A stretch of DNA of 64,000 nucleotides from Phytophthora hibernalis (Eukaryota; Oomycota; Peronosporomycetes; Peronosporales; Peronosporaceae): contig JAAKBF010000365.1 of NCBI GenBank assembly GCA_012656075.1, positions 1 to 64,000 of the forward strand, read 5' to 3'. Position 1 is the first letter of the stretch; each line of letters starts with the position of its first letter. The notes below the pieces were generated by a model. It was not told the origin of the DNA. It saw nothing but the letters and a program-made list of their open reading frames with translations, and ran no database searches. Position numbers and translations under genes: made by a program. Below are positions 56,222 through 64,000 of the stretch, piece by piece.

Positions 56222-57955
56222 CTAACTGATAGTTACCTTAGAGCCACACAGAGCTTGAGTGGACGAGGCCTTAAGTTCTTTGATCTCTTCAAGGAGATGC
56301 TGAATCATTCTCATATTGTACATTGATATCATCGGATAGTTGACAGATAGTTGCTTTCCTTCAGGCTCTAAAACGGGGTCTGCACCTCCTTTCGTGTATG
56401 GTCTGTCAACGACACTTATAAGGTTAACAAGACCAGCTGAGGCTACATCCTGGGCGATTAAGCCACATTCACGAATTGGTTTGTTCTCGGATGCAATCCA
56501 TGAATAACATTGAGGCTTTAACTGATAAAGAGGTAATATGTCTTCTAGCTCAGCCTGGACAATATCTTTTTAATCTCCTATCACTCACCGTAACCAAATT
56601 GGCACATGAGATGTATCCAGCGGATATAATGCTAGTCGCATATGAAATGGGTCCTATACCCATTGATACCATGTTGTTTGCAACTCCTTGAACGTAGACC
56701 ATTGAACTTCCGGCTCCATAAACAGTAGATGTGGTGCCTCCAACATGCAAATCAGCAAGTGGACCTGTTGTATTGATACCAACACGTTTAGTAGTCGTTA
56801 GAGACATTAAGACGCTATTACTAGTCATCAAACTCCAGTTATGACTGGTGTAACTCCCAAATCGAGCCCCGGTTCCATCGTTAGCGACTTGCAATTGTAG
56901 TTTACATGGAGTAGAAGCCAAGTCGCTCCATTGCTGAGCTATATTCAAAATGCTTCCTCCGTCAGCCCAGACATTAGAATCACCTTTGACCGCTATCGGA
57001 CCGTTAAACGAATACAAAGCACATAGTAGCTCGAATCATTGAAACAGATACGAGATGTGTAAGGACTACTGTTGTTAGGCAAAAGCAATATGCCATTCGT
57101 ATTGCCGGCCTCCAATCTGGTCGTCAAGTACAATCGAGCGTCATTCGTTCCTACCAAAGCACGTGCAGATGATGTATAGACACCTCCTGGTATCAAATGA
57201 ACCCCAAATCGAGTATTCTGTTGTACGCCTGATATTGTCTGAAAGCAGTCGATGTTAAATCATTTAACTGTGGAAGAGTAGAGCCCTCCTGTGTCATTAA
57301 CCAGGTTTAATCCACCAAATGAATTGGATATCTTAACGGGATATGGATTCGACGGATCTGCCCAAATCTTTGAATTGGGACCAAAAGTGATTCCGTTTGA
57401 ATATCCATTGTCGGGAGATGCTGGAATATACATCGAATTGCTACTATCTGATGTTAATACCTTATTAGCCTGCATAGTACCAATAGAGGCTGGATTGAGA
57501 TATGAAGGCAACCCCGAAAGGAAGGTACTCAGATCATATGCAACACCTGCCTGATAGTAGTTAGTAGCATTGATGTAACTACCTGCTCCTATAAGACTGA
57601 TAGATCGACTAGATCCAGTAAGGTTAAGAGATCCGTTTATCGTCAATCCAGTCAGAGTACCAATTGATGTAATGTTTGTTTGAGATGCGGTTGATAATGA
57701 GCCTGATAATGAAGTTGCCGATAATGAATTGATATCACTTATACTACCTGTAGATGAAAGCACCAATGCACTATTATTAGTAGCCGTGCCTGGACTAACA
57801 CCACTCAGGTAGGTTAGACGGTAGTCATTTTTGCCAATATATAGGGTCTGCGCGTATTTGTACGTTAGATACCCACTAGAATCCAGCGAAAGGTAGAAAG
57901 CGGAGTTATAGGCTGTTGATATAAATGTCGGTTGTGGATAACTGAAACCACTCAT
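56222..57955 (-). pseudogene. Tail-fibre-like protein with C-terminal S74 intramolecular chaperone
   Basis: On the minus strand the N-terminal two thirds (57955 to about 57000) are Ser/Thr/Gly/Asn/Leu-rich, beta-structured and collagen-free, with repeated short strands, as in phage fibres. The C-terminal domain has VGINTTGPLADLHV (about 56800-56760), then SDRRLK (about 56596-56579), RECGLIAQDV (about 56480-56451) and a terminal coiled coil (about 56320-56250): the pattern of Peptidase S74 / endosialidase chaperone domains, which help trimerise a fibre and then cleave themselves off. Lesions: a TGA at 57260-57262, one base lost near 57010, and one near 56578 in the A run after SDRRLK. It would sit at the capsid vertices for host attachment (inference). 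Confidence 0.82.
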
Positions 57956-57973
57956 GATCGATTTTGTCTAGAG

Positions 57974-57982
57974 CTATATAGA
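57974..57982. promoter_or_regulatory. Bidirectional CTATATAGA box
   Basis: CTATATAG is self-complementary and lies between the divergent fibre gene (start 57955, minus) and the ATPase gene (start 58006, plus), 19 and 23 bases from their start codons. One box could serve both. Confidence 0.7.
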
Positions 57983-58005
57983 TCAAGCGATATTATCAAA
58001 CGATC

Positions 58006-58733
58006 ATGGTCGCTCTTAGACAGAAGTCAAGGGATCCAAGCAACGAGACTTCGCTTATTCCGGATTTCGGCGCATCACTGTCCAAAAAGTATCGCTCGGC
58101 TGGTACGGGTGATATCTCCGCTCTAGATATCAAAACTTTGTTTAGAATGGTGGAACTCGGACCAAGTTTTTCAGGCAAGAACAATCTCTGTTTGTATCTA
58201 CTCAAGCATTGTCCACATGTCTTCGCGCACTTAACCATCATTGCTCGCAACCCTCATCAGGAGCTGTATGAGTACTTTCGCGATAAACTGGATGGATTTG
58301 TCACATTTGCTGACCCAGATTTACCTCCCAGCGTCGACCAAGTACGACGAACCCTTTAAGTTCGAACAAGCCTGAGCTTGTAATCATAGATGACTACAGC
58401 AACGATAAACTACTGCAGAAGAACATATTTTCACATTACTTCACTCGCGGAAGGCATTTCAAATTGAGCACCATTTTCTTAAGTCATAGCTATTTTGCAA
58501 CCGATAAGATGATTCGCTTGAATGCAGAGTATGCAGCGATCCTAAAAGCAAATTCAAAACGTGATTTGCAAATGGTTGTCAAAGACTTCAATATAGACGG
58601 TCTAAACGATCGTAATATCATAACAGCATATAACAAAGCCACTGGGCGAAAAGGACAGATTATCCTCGTGGATTCAGTCAAAGGTCAGCTCCGCTACAAT
58701 TTTGATCAAGTTGTAGATCTCAATCAGTTATGA
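58006..58733 (+). pseudogene. ATP: Genome-packaging ATPase (FtsK-HerA / A32-like), one frameshift
   Basis: The N-terminal part (58006-58355) has the Walker A loop GPSFSGKNNLC at about 58159-58191. The second part (about 58368-58733, another frame) has Walker B ELVIIDDY followed by the conserved FTRGRHFKLSTIFLSHSYF, with the sensor Ser/His, at about 58371-58500. One base is lost between 58345 and 58368. Length and order match Polinton and virophage packaging ATPases, which pump DNA into the capsid. Confidence 0.88.
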
Positions 58734-58784
58734 GTAATTCTTATTGATCATTCAGAATTATGGCTCTTATCATATACAGCGAAG

Positions 58785-59660
58785 ATGGCAAGATTTTTGA
58801 AAATCGACAGTACCAATCTTGTACATGATGGGTACAATTCAACGTGGTGCTACTCGTTTCCTGGTTCGGCGGCCGATTTCCGTGATGTAGCCTGCGCTAT
58901 TCAATCCATTAGTATGTACAACAGTGAGTACAACATTGATTCAATGCAGTTCCAGAACACCTCCTTCAAGGTTGAAATTCCTACAGCTGGAACTACTTCT
59001 ACGGTCAATATTAGTCTACCTGATGGCTATTACAAGTACTCTGATATCAACAGAAGCATTCAAACCGCTCTAATCAACGCTGGTGCCTTTCTCATCGATC
59101 CTTCCGGAAATAATGTTTTCTACATCCAACTAAACGAGAATAGTGTCTACTACGCTGCACAATTTGATTTTAGCCCAACGCCAACGACACTGCCGACTGC
59201 CGGAGGTACTTGGGTACGTCCAGCAACAGGTTTATACTCATCTGGTGGTACTGGGCTACCTACAACAACTAGAGTTCCACGATTAATTAATGACAACGCT
59301 GCTTTTGGGACAGTAGTAGGGCTTTCTGTAGGCACATATCCAGCAGCTTCTTCAACTGTCGCAAGTGCCCAGCTATCGAACACCATTCCGCAAATTCACC
59401 CAACCAGTTCCTACATCGTTCGTTGTAATCTAATCAGAAATGAGTATGTCGTATCGGGTGATATTCTATCTGCTTTTGATCGAGGTGATGCAGATATTGG
59501 TCAGCTAATTACCTATAAGCCGTCTCAGTATGCTTGGATGAACTGCCACAATGGTTCGAGAACAACTATCACAATTAGTATCTATAACCAGAACGATAAG
59601 AAAGTGAAATTCCGAGACACTTCTGTTTCGATCATGCTCTTACTAAGAGCCAAAAAATAA
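58785..59660 (+). CDS. mCP: Penton-like minor capsid protein
   Basis: 291 residues, uninterrupted. A beta-rich, Asn/Ser/Thr-rich protein with the Polinton penton signatures: an early ISMYNSEYNI strand (about 45-54) and LPDGYYKYSDIN (about 81-92). The C-terminus has alternating hydrophobic strands ending in SIMLLLRAKK. By position (between ATPase and major capsid) and pattern it is the single-jelly-roll minor capsid protein of the vertices. CATATACAG ends six bases before the ATG. One of two structural genes still fully open. Confidence 0.8.
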   Translation: MARFLKIDSTNLVHDGYNSTWCYSFPGSAADFRDVACAIQSISMYNSEYNIDSMQFQNTSFKVEIPTAGTTSTVNISLPDGYYKYSDINRSIQTALINAGAFLIDPSGNNVFYIQLNENSVYYAAQFDFSPTPTTLPTAGGTWVRPATGLYSSGGTGLPTTTRVPRLINDNAAFGTVVGLSVGTYPAASSTVASAQLSNTIPQIHPTSSYIVRCNLIRNEYVVSGDILSAFDRGDADIGQLITYKPSQYAWMNCHNGSRTTITISIYNQNDKKVKFRDTSVSIMLLLRAKK

Positions 59661-59802
59661 AAAGCTCTGACCTACCATCTGCGAACTATGCACTCCGGCG
59701 CTGCAGATGGCCAATTTTGTTTGAATACAACTTTATCTATCATATTACGGTGGAATTCATAATCTAAAAGAGCCGGCTACCATAGGTTTAGAGCTACCGG
59801 AT

Positions 59803-60560
59803 TTACCCTTTACTTCGCATAGCAAGGAGTTTAGCCATGTGATCCTTAGCCTCCTGGGAGCCCTTAGCAAATTTGACGGGTCTTTTAGCAGCCTTCTTAA
59901 CTGGAACGCCAACTCCATAACGACGACGGACCTCTCCTCGAATCGATTTGATGAGATCCGAATGTTCAGGTTTTGTCGCCTTACTCAGTAGATATTTCTC
60001 TCCGACATCGACAGCATCAGTAAGAATACCCTTTCGTTTTGTGTAAGCGAGAGCACGTTTAGCCCCTTCTTTACATCGAACATTGATATACGACCACCTG
60101 CGTTACCCACGTCGATATCGTCATCATAAATACCGATTCCTGTCATCGATTTAATTGCAGCTCTGGCAGGGATCGCGCCTTGGGGTGCTCCTAGAGCGGT
60201 AGCAGGGAGCAGGAACAGCTGCATCGGCAACGCGAGACAAAATACCTGAGTCCTTAGCGAGCTTGAAAGTCGATTTAATTTAATGGCTCCCAAAACCTTT
60301 CCCCAAATACTCGCCCCATGCATACCACCACCTTGCATATGCTTGAATGGATAGCGAATCTCCTTCTTCGTGATAAGAAGACGCGTTCCCTTACCAGATT
60401 TACGAGCTCGGAGGGCTTTTGCGTACGATTCAGGGTGAAGATGGAGCGTAGCACCGGACCCGCTTAACTCATCTTTGGAGAGTGATAGCGTTCCGGTCTT
60501 GAAAGCTCGCTTGAGCTTTGACTCAGGAACATCACTGGCGATAGCTAATTCGCGGTACAT
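59803..60560 (-). pseudogene. Basic minor virion protein, pVI/PX-like, frameshifted
   Basis: Read from the Met at 60560. The N-terminal half has Lys/Arg-rich KSGKGTRLLITKKEI and a Gly-rich GGGMHGASIW (about 60385-60290). A one-base change near 60280 and a compensating one near 60190 set off an internal Ala-rich stretch. The PARAAIKSMTGIGIYDDD block follows (about 60170-60115). From about 60080 another frame gives a basic helix rich in Lys/Arg/Ala to the stop at 59803-59805. Gly-rich amphipathic plus basic segments recall membrane-active minor capsid or core proteins of adenovirus-like viruses; that assignment is tentative. An AATATAGG box lies just upstream on this strand (60576-60569). Confidence 0.45.
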
Positions 60561-60597
60561 TGTAATCACCTATATTTGTTGAGCTAAATAATTTCTA

Positions 60598-60978
60598 TTA
60601 TAGAATAGTCAAATTGAGGTCTTTCATCTTGTCAAATACCTCCGGCTTCTTATGCTGCTTGGAATATAACCAGAGCATACACCATATTCCACAGTAGTCG
60701 CCATATGTCCCTTAATACTGCTTGGTATTGTACTTGGATATACCATACTTGGTTGGAGGACCTTCTCCCATTGAATCGTAATATTGTCCGTTGTGGATGC
60801 ATGTCCAATGACCTATATTCAAATTTGGCGTTCTCAGTAGAATCAAATATGAACCTTTCTTAGGTAGTGCTTTCACAATCTCGCTCGATTCAAAAATGTT
60901 ATCCAAATGTACTTGTAAACTATTCGCGAGCTCAATGAGGTCATGCTCGCTGGTTATAGGCTTGATAAGGTCGCTCAT
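60598..60978 (-). pseudogene. PRO: Adenain-like cysteine protease with internal stop
   Basis: 126 codons including one TAA at 60712-60714. Catalytic residues of the C48/C5 (adenain, Ulp1-like) fold are visible: His in GHWTCIH and Asp in YYDSMGEGPP (before the stop), the oxyanion Gln in NTKQY directly before the stop, and Cys in DYCGIWCM after it. The frame is the same on both sides, so a single substitution explains the lesion. The role would be capsid maturation. The start at 60978 diverges from the major capsid gene by 47 bp, which hold TAATATAC for this gene. Confidence 0.87.
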
Positions 60979-61025
60979 AATTATTATTTTAACGAAAGTA
61001 TATTAGGAACCATATAGATTCAACC
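60979..61025. promoter_or_regulatory. Divergent promoter of protease and major capsid genes
   Basis: 47 bp with two TATA-type boxes: TAATATAC reading leftward (about 61005-60998) and CATATAGATT reading rightward (61011-61020), six bases before the capsid ATG. Confidence 0.65.
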
Positions 61026-62747
61026 ATGTCTGAAACACAACTTTGCGACCAATATTTGTACCAGAGTTCGCTAAAGAGCGATCCTGAGATTAAGGTAGCC
61101 TCTGGTAAGCAGGTACCGTTTGTAATCGATCTAAACCAGGGCTCGTATCAGAATGGTATTATTACTATTGACGCCACGTCACAGCTGAACGGATCTGAAG
61201 GCTTTGCTTGCCTTCGTGATGCGTATCTAATGCTGCCGTACATGGTCTCGATGCGAAACGGTACTACTGTTCAGAACAATCCTGCTAATCGTTTCTGTGT
61301 GTCGCTGAAATGTGGTAATTGGAATGTCATCGATTCAATGTCGCTAGAACTCAACGGAAAAACGATTGTCTCTATGGCCGACTACAAAATGTTTTGGAAC
61401 AACGTCCGCGCTCAAACAAGCTATTCACCTCAATATGTTGAGAAGCAAGGTGCTGAGTCGTTCCTATTTCTGGACGCTGCTCAATCTGCATCTTACAATT
61501 CTGGTACGAACTCAACTAATGGCGATGGCTATTCAAACAATGCTGCTTTCTCCAGCTCGTTTAACGTATCCAATCCCCCTGGTGGTGCCACTATTCCTAA
61601 CGATGGCTTCGTGAAGCGCCTTTTATCAAACCCTCCCAACGCGGGTACAGATTTCACATCTAGTTGGCCTTCGCTTGGTGGATCAGCTGCATCTATAAAC
61701 ATCGCTAATCAAACTGCACGTGGTGCATTCGTTGCTGGATCAGGTTCTTCTAGTGCAATTATGGGTACATGGAACTACATGTTGAAGATCAAACTTACTG
61801 ACCTTCATCCGATCTTTAAGGAGCTTGACCTCTTGGCTAATCCTCAGATTCGACTTCGCTTCCGCGTCAATCAGGGATCATCTGCTGTTTCTGTAGATTC
61901 TGTAAGAGGTATGTCGCTAACCTCTACTACTCTCTCATCCGGCAATACGTGCCCCGTCATGATTGCTGCCTCATCCACAGGAAACCCTATGAATGGAGTA
62001 CTTCCAGCTACTGCTAATGGTTTTAGCATCGCTTGGGGTGCTGTTGTTAATTCGCTAGAACCTACACTTGATGGTACCTATATGCCTTTCACGACATCTC
62101 GTCTATATGTACCATTCGTTCATCTCGAAAACCCTCAAGCCATTATTTCGAACCCTGTCAAGAAGGTGCGCTACAATGATGTATATGCCCAGCGATTTGA
62201 CCAGCGCGCTGGCATTGGTATGCAGTCGAGTCAGTTCAACGCTTCCTTTGACCTACAGCTTTCGGCGAGTGTTAAGAACGCTAAGTACATTGTGGTCCTC
62301 CCGTTTGCTGAACAGACTAATAATTTTGCATCGGCAGCTGTGCAGGAGTATCAGATCCCCTTTGATAGCGCTCCATGGACGGTACAGCCGGGTTCATCGA
62401 TTCGTAACTTCAACGTACGTATCGGTTCGCAGCAGGTGTTTGACATCAGTTACGACTATGACTTCCATCATTTCACTAATGAGATCGCCAAGATTGGTGC
62501 TATCAACGGTGACCTATCTCCTGAGCTTGTGAATGGTCTTCTTGATTATCAGACTTGGTCGCTTACCAACCGCGTTCTCGTGGCAGACGTTAGCCGCCTG
62601 ACAGAGCGTGATGTACCTGAATCGATCCAGATCCAGGGAGTCAACGCGGGTTGCCAGGGAGTCAATTTAATCGTGCTTGTCATTAGTGAACAAGAACTAA
62701 GCTTTGATAGACTGACTGGCGAGGTATTGGAGTACACCACAGCTTAA
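61026..62747 (+). CDS. MCP: Major capsid protein, double jelly-roll
   Basis: 573 residues, open throughout. Sequence pattern of Polinton/virophage major capsid proteins: an N-terminal strand region with FVIDLNQGSY, a LELNGKTI strand (about 106-113), a long Asn/Ser/Gly loop region (about 155-245), then LHPIFKELDLLANPQIRLRFRV-like strands at the domain boundary and ISNPVKKVRYNDVYAQRF (about 379-396), the family signature in the second jelly roll. It would form the hexons of an icosahedral capsid. No signal peptide or transmembrane helix. Its integrity, in contrast to the broken polymerase, suggests recent decay of the element. Confidence 0.92.
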   Translation: MSETQLCDQYLYQSSLKSDPEIKVASGKQVPFVIDLNQGSYQNGIITIDATSQLNGSEGFACLRDAYLMLPYMVSMRNGTTVQNNPANRFCVSLKCGNWNVIDSMSLELNGKTIVSMADYKMFWNNVRAQTSYSPQYVEKQGAESFLFLDAAQSASYNSGTNSTNGDGYSNNAAFSSSFNVSNPPGGATIPNDGFVKRLLSNPPNAGTDFTSSWPSLGGSAASINIANQTARGAFVAGSGSSSAIMGTWNYMLKIKLTDLHPIFKELDLLANPQIRLRFRVNQGSSAVSVDSVRGMSLTSTTLSSGNTCPVMIAASSTGNPMNGVLPATANGFSIAWGAVVNSLEPTLDGTYMPFTTSRLYVPFVHLENPQAIISNPVKKVRYNDVYAQRFDQRAGIGMQSSQFNASFDLQLSASVKNAKYIVVLPFAEQTNNFASAAVQEYQIPFDSAPWTVQPGSSIRNFNVRIGSQQVFDISYDYDFHHFTNEIAKIGAINGDLSPELVNGLLDYQTWSLTNRVLVADVSRLTERDVPESIQIQGVNAGCQGVNLIVLVISEQELSFDRLTGEVLEYTTA

Positions 62748-62794
62748 GAAAATTTTTGGCTTTAATTAAAATTTTGATTTATTGTCTTTGGTAA

Positions 62795-62804
62795 CTATAT
62801 AGAT
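62795..62804 (+). promoter_or_regulatory. CTATATAGAT box
   Basis: Lies three bases before the ATG at 62808; an almost exact copy of the box before the ATPase and capsid genes. Confidence 0.7.
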
Positions 62805-62807
62805 ACC

Positions 62808-63134
62808 ATGTCAACAACACTTTCGTTCGGCAAGAACAAAGGCTTCAGCATTGATGAAGTATTCGAAAAGGATCCCAGCTACTGCCGCTGGCTCCGTAAT
62901 CAGAATATGTTAATTGGAGATCCCGAGTCTGACATTGCTAAATTTCTTGCGAGCAAGTTCGCAAATGGATCCGAAGACGAATCGTACTTGCTTAATTTTG
63001 GTAAGTACAAGGGTAGGTCAGTTAAACAAGTATTTGCTATTGACGAAGCATATATCATGTGACTACGTTGTTCAAAGTTCGCTACTGAAAAAGCACCAAA
63101 GCTGTGTGCCTCTATCGATGAGTTGCTTTACTAA
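62808..63134 (+). pseudogene. Exodeoxyribonuclease X C-terminal-like protein, two motif copies, TGA at a Trp position
   Basis: Two copies of the small domain found at the C-terminus of exodeoxyribonuclease X and in many viral proteins: FGKNKGFSIDEVFEKDPSYCRWL (about residues 6-28) and FGKYKGRSVKQVF (about 65-77). The frame meets TGA at 63060-63062 exactly where the first copy and the family have Trp (IM-stop-LR against CRWLR). It then stays open for 23 codons to a TAA at 63132-63134. A single TGG to TGA change explains it. Confidence 0.65.
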
Positions 63135-63334
63135 ATGGACATTTTTTTAAATCGATTGTAGGGTGAGTTAAAAAATATAGAAAACGTTGCTACTCGAGTT
63201 TTCTTAGAGGTCTGAGAAGTGCTACCCACCACAGCTCATGTGTTCGATCTTACATGGTGAGCGTAATTCCATCGAGTTATTGATGAACCACACGGACATT
63301 GTACTTTGGAATTAATTGGACGCTTATATAACGC

Positions 63335-63877
63335 CTATATCATATTCATCGATTTAGTATAGTCGTTTATAGCTAATGGATCTATCAGTGATTTAACCCC
63401 TTTACAACTTCTCTTATGATTACCAAGTTTGCCAGCACTGATGAACACTTTACCACAACTGTCAACTGGGCAACAGTATCTACCACAAAAGTTATCGATT
63501 CGAGCTATGTAGATAGTCTGGTTATCGAAGTATAGAATATTCAAAGTATTATCGTAGGATTTGTCTGATTTACGGATGCAAGTCACTGTACTAGTATCCA
63601 GATCGATTGAGAATGCATCAATACTAAGATTGAAGCACTCTTCAATTTCACTAAGCTGTTCGATGCGGATTGGTTGGAAGGTACGAAATAGGTTGAGCGA
63701 GTACTCATTGCCTTTATAAGAACAGTAGCGCTTGAATGCTGTCTTTACCAGAGCCTGAATTTTTCGCGGGGTTTTCTTCTTCCCTGACTGTGTGTGGTAT
63801 GCAATACAGTGGAAGATACTTCCTGTTGGAAAACAAACAACATGATGGTTCTTCTTAATAACCTGGGGGATGGTCAT
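63335..63877 (-). CDS. Standalone paralogue of the polymerase N-terminal domain with zinc finger
   Basis: 180 residues, open. It is clearly related to the domain at about 48370-48840 of the polymerase gene: shared words include FHCIAYH, QALVKTAFKRYCSYK and EECF. It ends in an intact C2H2/C2HC-type finger (CPVDSCGKVF, then H-x4-C) whose first Cys is lost in the polymerase copy. It is transcribed outwards-in from the right end, mirroring the polymerase at the left end. GTATATAAA lies about 30 bases upstream on this strand (63910-63902). The function is unknown; a replication or terminal-protein role is conceivable because of its kinship and position. Confidence 0.7.
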   Translation of the reverse strand: MTIPQVIKKNHHVVCFPTGSIFHCIAYHTQSGKKKTPRKIQALVKTAFKRYCSYKGNEYSLNLFRTFQPIRIEQLSEIEECFNLSIDAFSIDLDTSTVTCIRKSDKSYDNTLNILYFDNQTIYIARIDNFCGRYCCPVDSCGKVFISAGKLGNHKRSCKGVKSLIDPLAINDYTKSMNMI

Positions 63878-63950
63878 AATATCGACTCTATAATGCTGTA
63901 TTTATATACTTAGTAGTTTATCTATCAGGATCCAGTATATTTTGGATTTA

Positions 63951-63998
63951 AATAAAATCCACTATTCTTGTCTGACTGCTCGAGATGATTTGAACCTG
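63951..63998 (-). repeat. Right terminal inverted repeat of the Polinton (cut by window end)
   Basis: Reverse complement of 47289-47335 with one or two differences. It shows that the element ends close to, but beyond, the window. Confidence 0.9.
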
Positions 63999-64000
63999 CT

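Larger units (their letters stand above)
47250..64000. mobile_element. Polinton/Maverick (polintovirus-like) element, nearly complete
   Basis: It contains the full Polinton gene set: pPolB, retroviral-type integrase, FtsK-HerA packaging ATPase, adenain-like protease, penton-like minor capsid and double-jelly-roll major capsid protein, with terminal inverted repeats (47289-47335 and 63951-63998). The size, at least 16.7 kb, fits the family (15-20 kb). The left boundary is uncertain by about 100 bp, and the right end is cut by the window, so the outer part of the right TIR and the target duplication are not visible. Replication would be protein-primed and integration by the chromodomain integrase. 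Most genes carry a lesion, so this copy is probably inactive unless some indels are assembly errors. Confidence 0.94.

Noticed and set aside
56209..56326. Possible extension of the gene at 55960 by a frameshift, giving a further 40 codons
   Set aside because: The same DNA on the other strand encodes the C-terminal coil of the S74 fibre, which fits a known domain end better; the 82-residue frame ends naturally.
63060..63062. TGA read as Trp (altered genetic code in the element)
   Set aside because: TGA also interrupts the fibre and the polymerase at positions that are not Trp, and intact genes here use TGG for Trp and end normally.

Overview
The window is the left end of a chromosome from an oomycete, most likely a Phytophthora or close relative. 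It opens with about 270 bp of telomeric C-strand repeat (CCCTAAA mixed with CCTAAA). Further in are Crinkler (CRN) effector genes with the LFLAK and HVLVVVP motifs, a tandem array of folate-biopterin transporters, an oomycete-type core promoter, short GT-AG introns, and a Polinton/Maverick. The species call is inference from these hallmarks.

Layout. 1-274 telomere. 275-2940 a subtelomere almost free of G on the + strand, interrupted by a small TIR element at 1662-1929 that looks like a MITE. 2940-4480 two families of subtelomeric tandem repeats. 4744-6846 a broken multi-exon gene for a charged coiled-coil protein. 7205-14385 a decayed Ty3/gypsy retrotransposon that has lost its integrase core. 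16011-21960 a degenerate PiggyBac-type element with a 1.8 kb foldback on one side and related minisatellite repeats on both sides. 21960-23800 no convincing gene.

23800-41000 is the gene-bearing cellular part: a START-like/FYVE-like protein, a mitochondrial-type glutamate synthase small-subunit homologue, an F-box-like protein with 20-residue leucine-rich repeats, three folate-biopterin transporter copies (one intact, two broken), and an anoctamin gene broken by three frame changes between the broken and intact transporters. 41000-43860 is gene-poor and holds perfect hairpins.

43862-47111 is a cassette bounded by inverted copies of a small basic-protein gene. It holds one intact CRN gene with an HNH-type C-terminal domain and, only 27 bp downstream, a second, broken CRN gene with a PD-(D/E)XK-like C-terminal domain.

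From about 47250 to the window edge lies a nearly full-length Polinton. Its terminal inverted repeats are visible at 47289-47335 and 63951-63998. It encodes protein-primed DNA polymerase B with an inserted HNH domain, a chromodomain integrase, an FtsK/HerA-type packaging ATPase, an adenain-like cysteine protease, penton-like and double-jelly-roll capsid proteins, a minor virion protein, a tail-fibre-like protein with an S74 intramolecular chaperone domain, an exonuclease-X-like repeat protein and several unrecognised proteins. Almost every gene has a TATATA(G/A) box just before its start codon. The major capsid and penton genes are open, but polymerase, integrase, ATPase, protease and fibre are interrupted, mostly by single-base deletions. 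The copy is therefore either a recently inactivated provirus-like element or carries uncorrected assembly indels.
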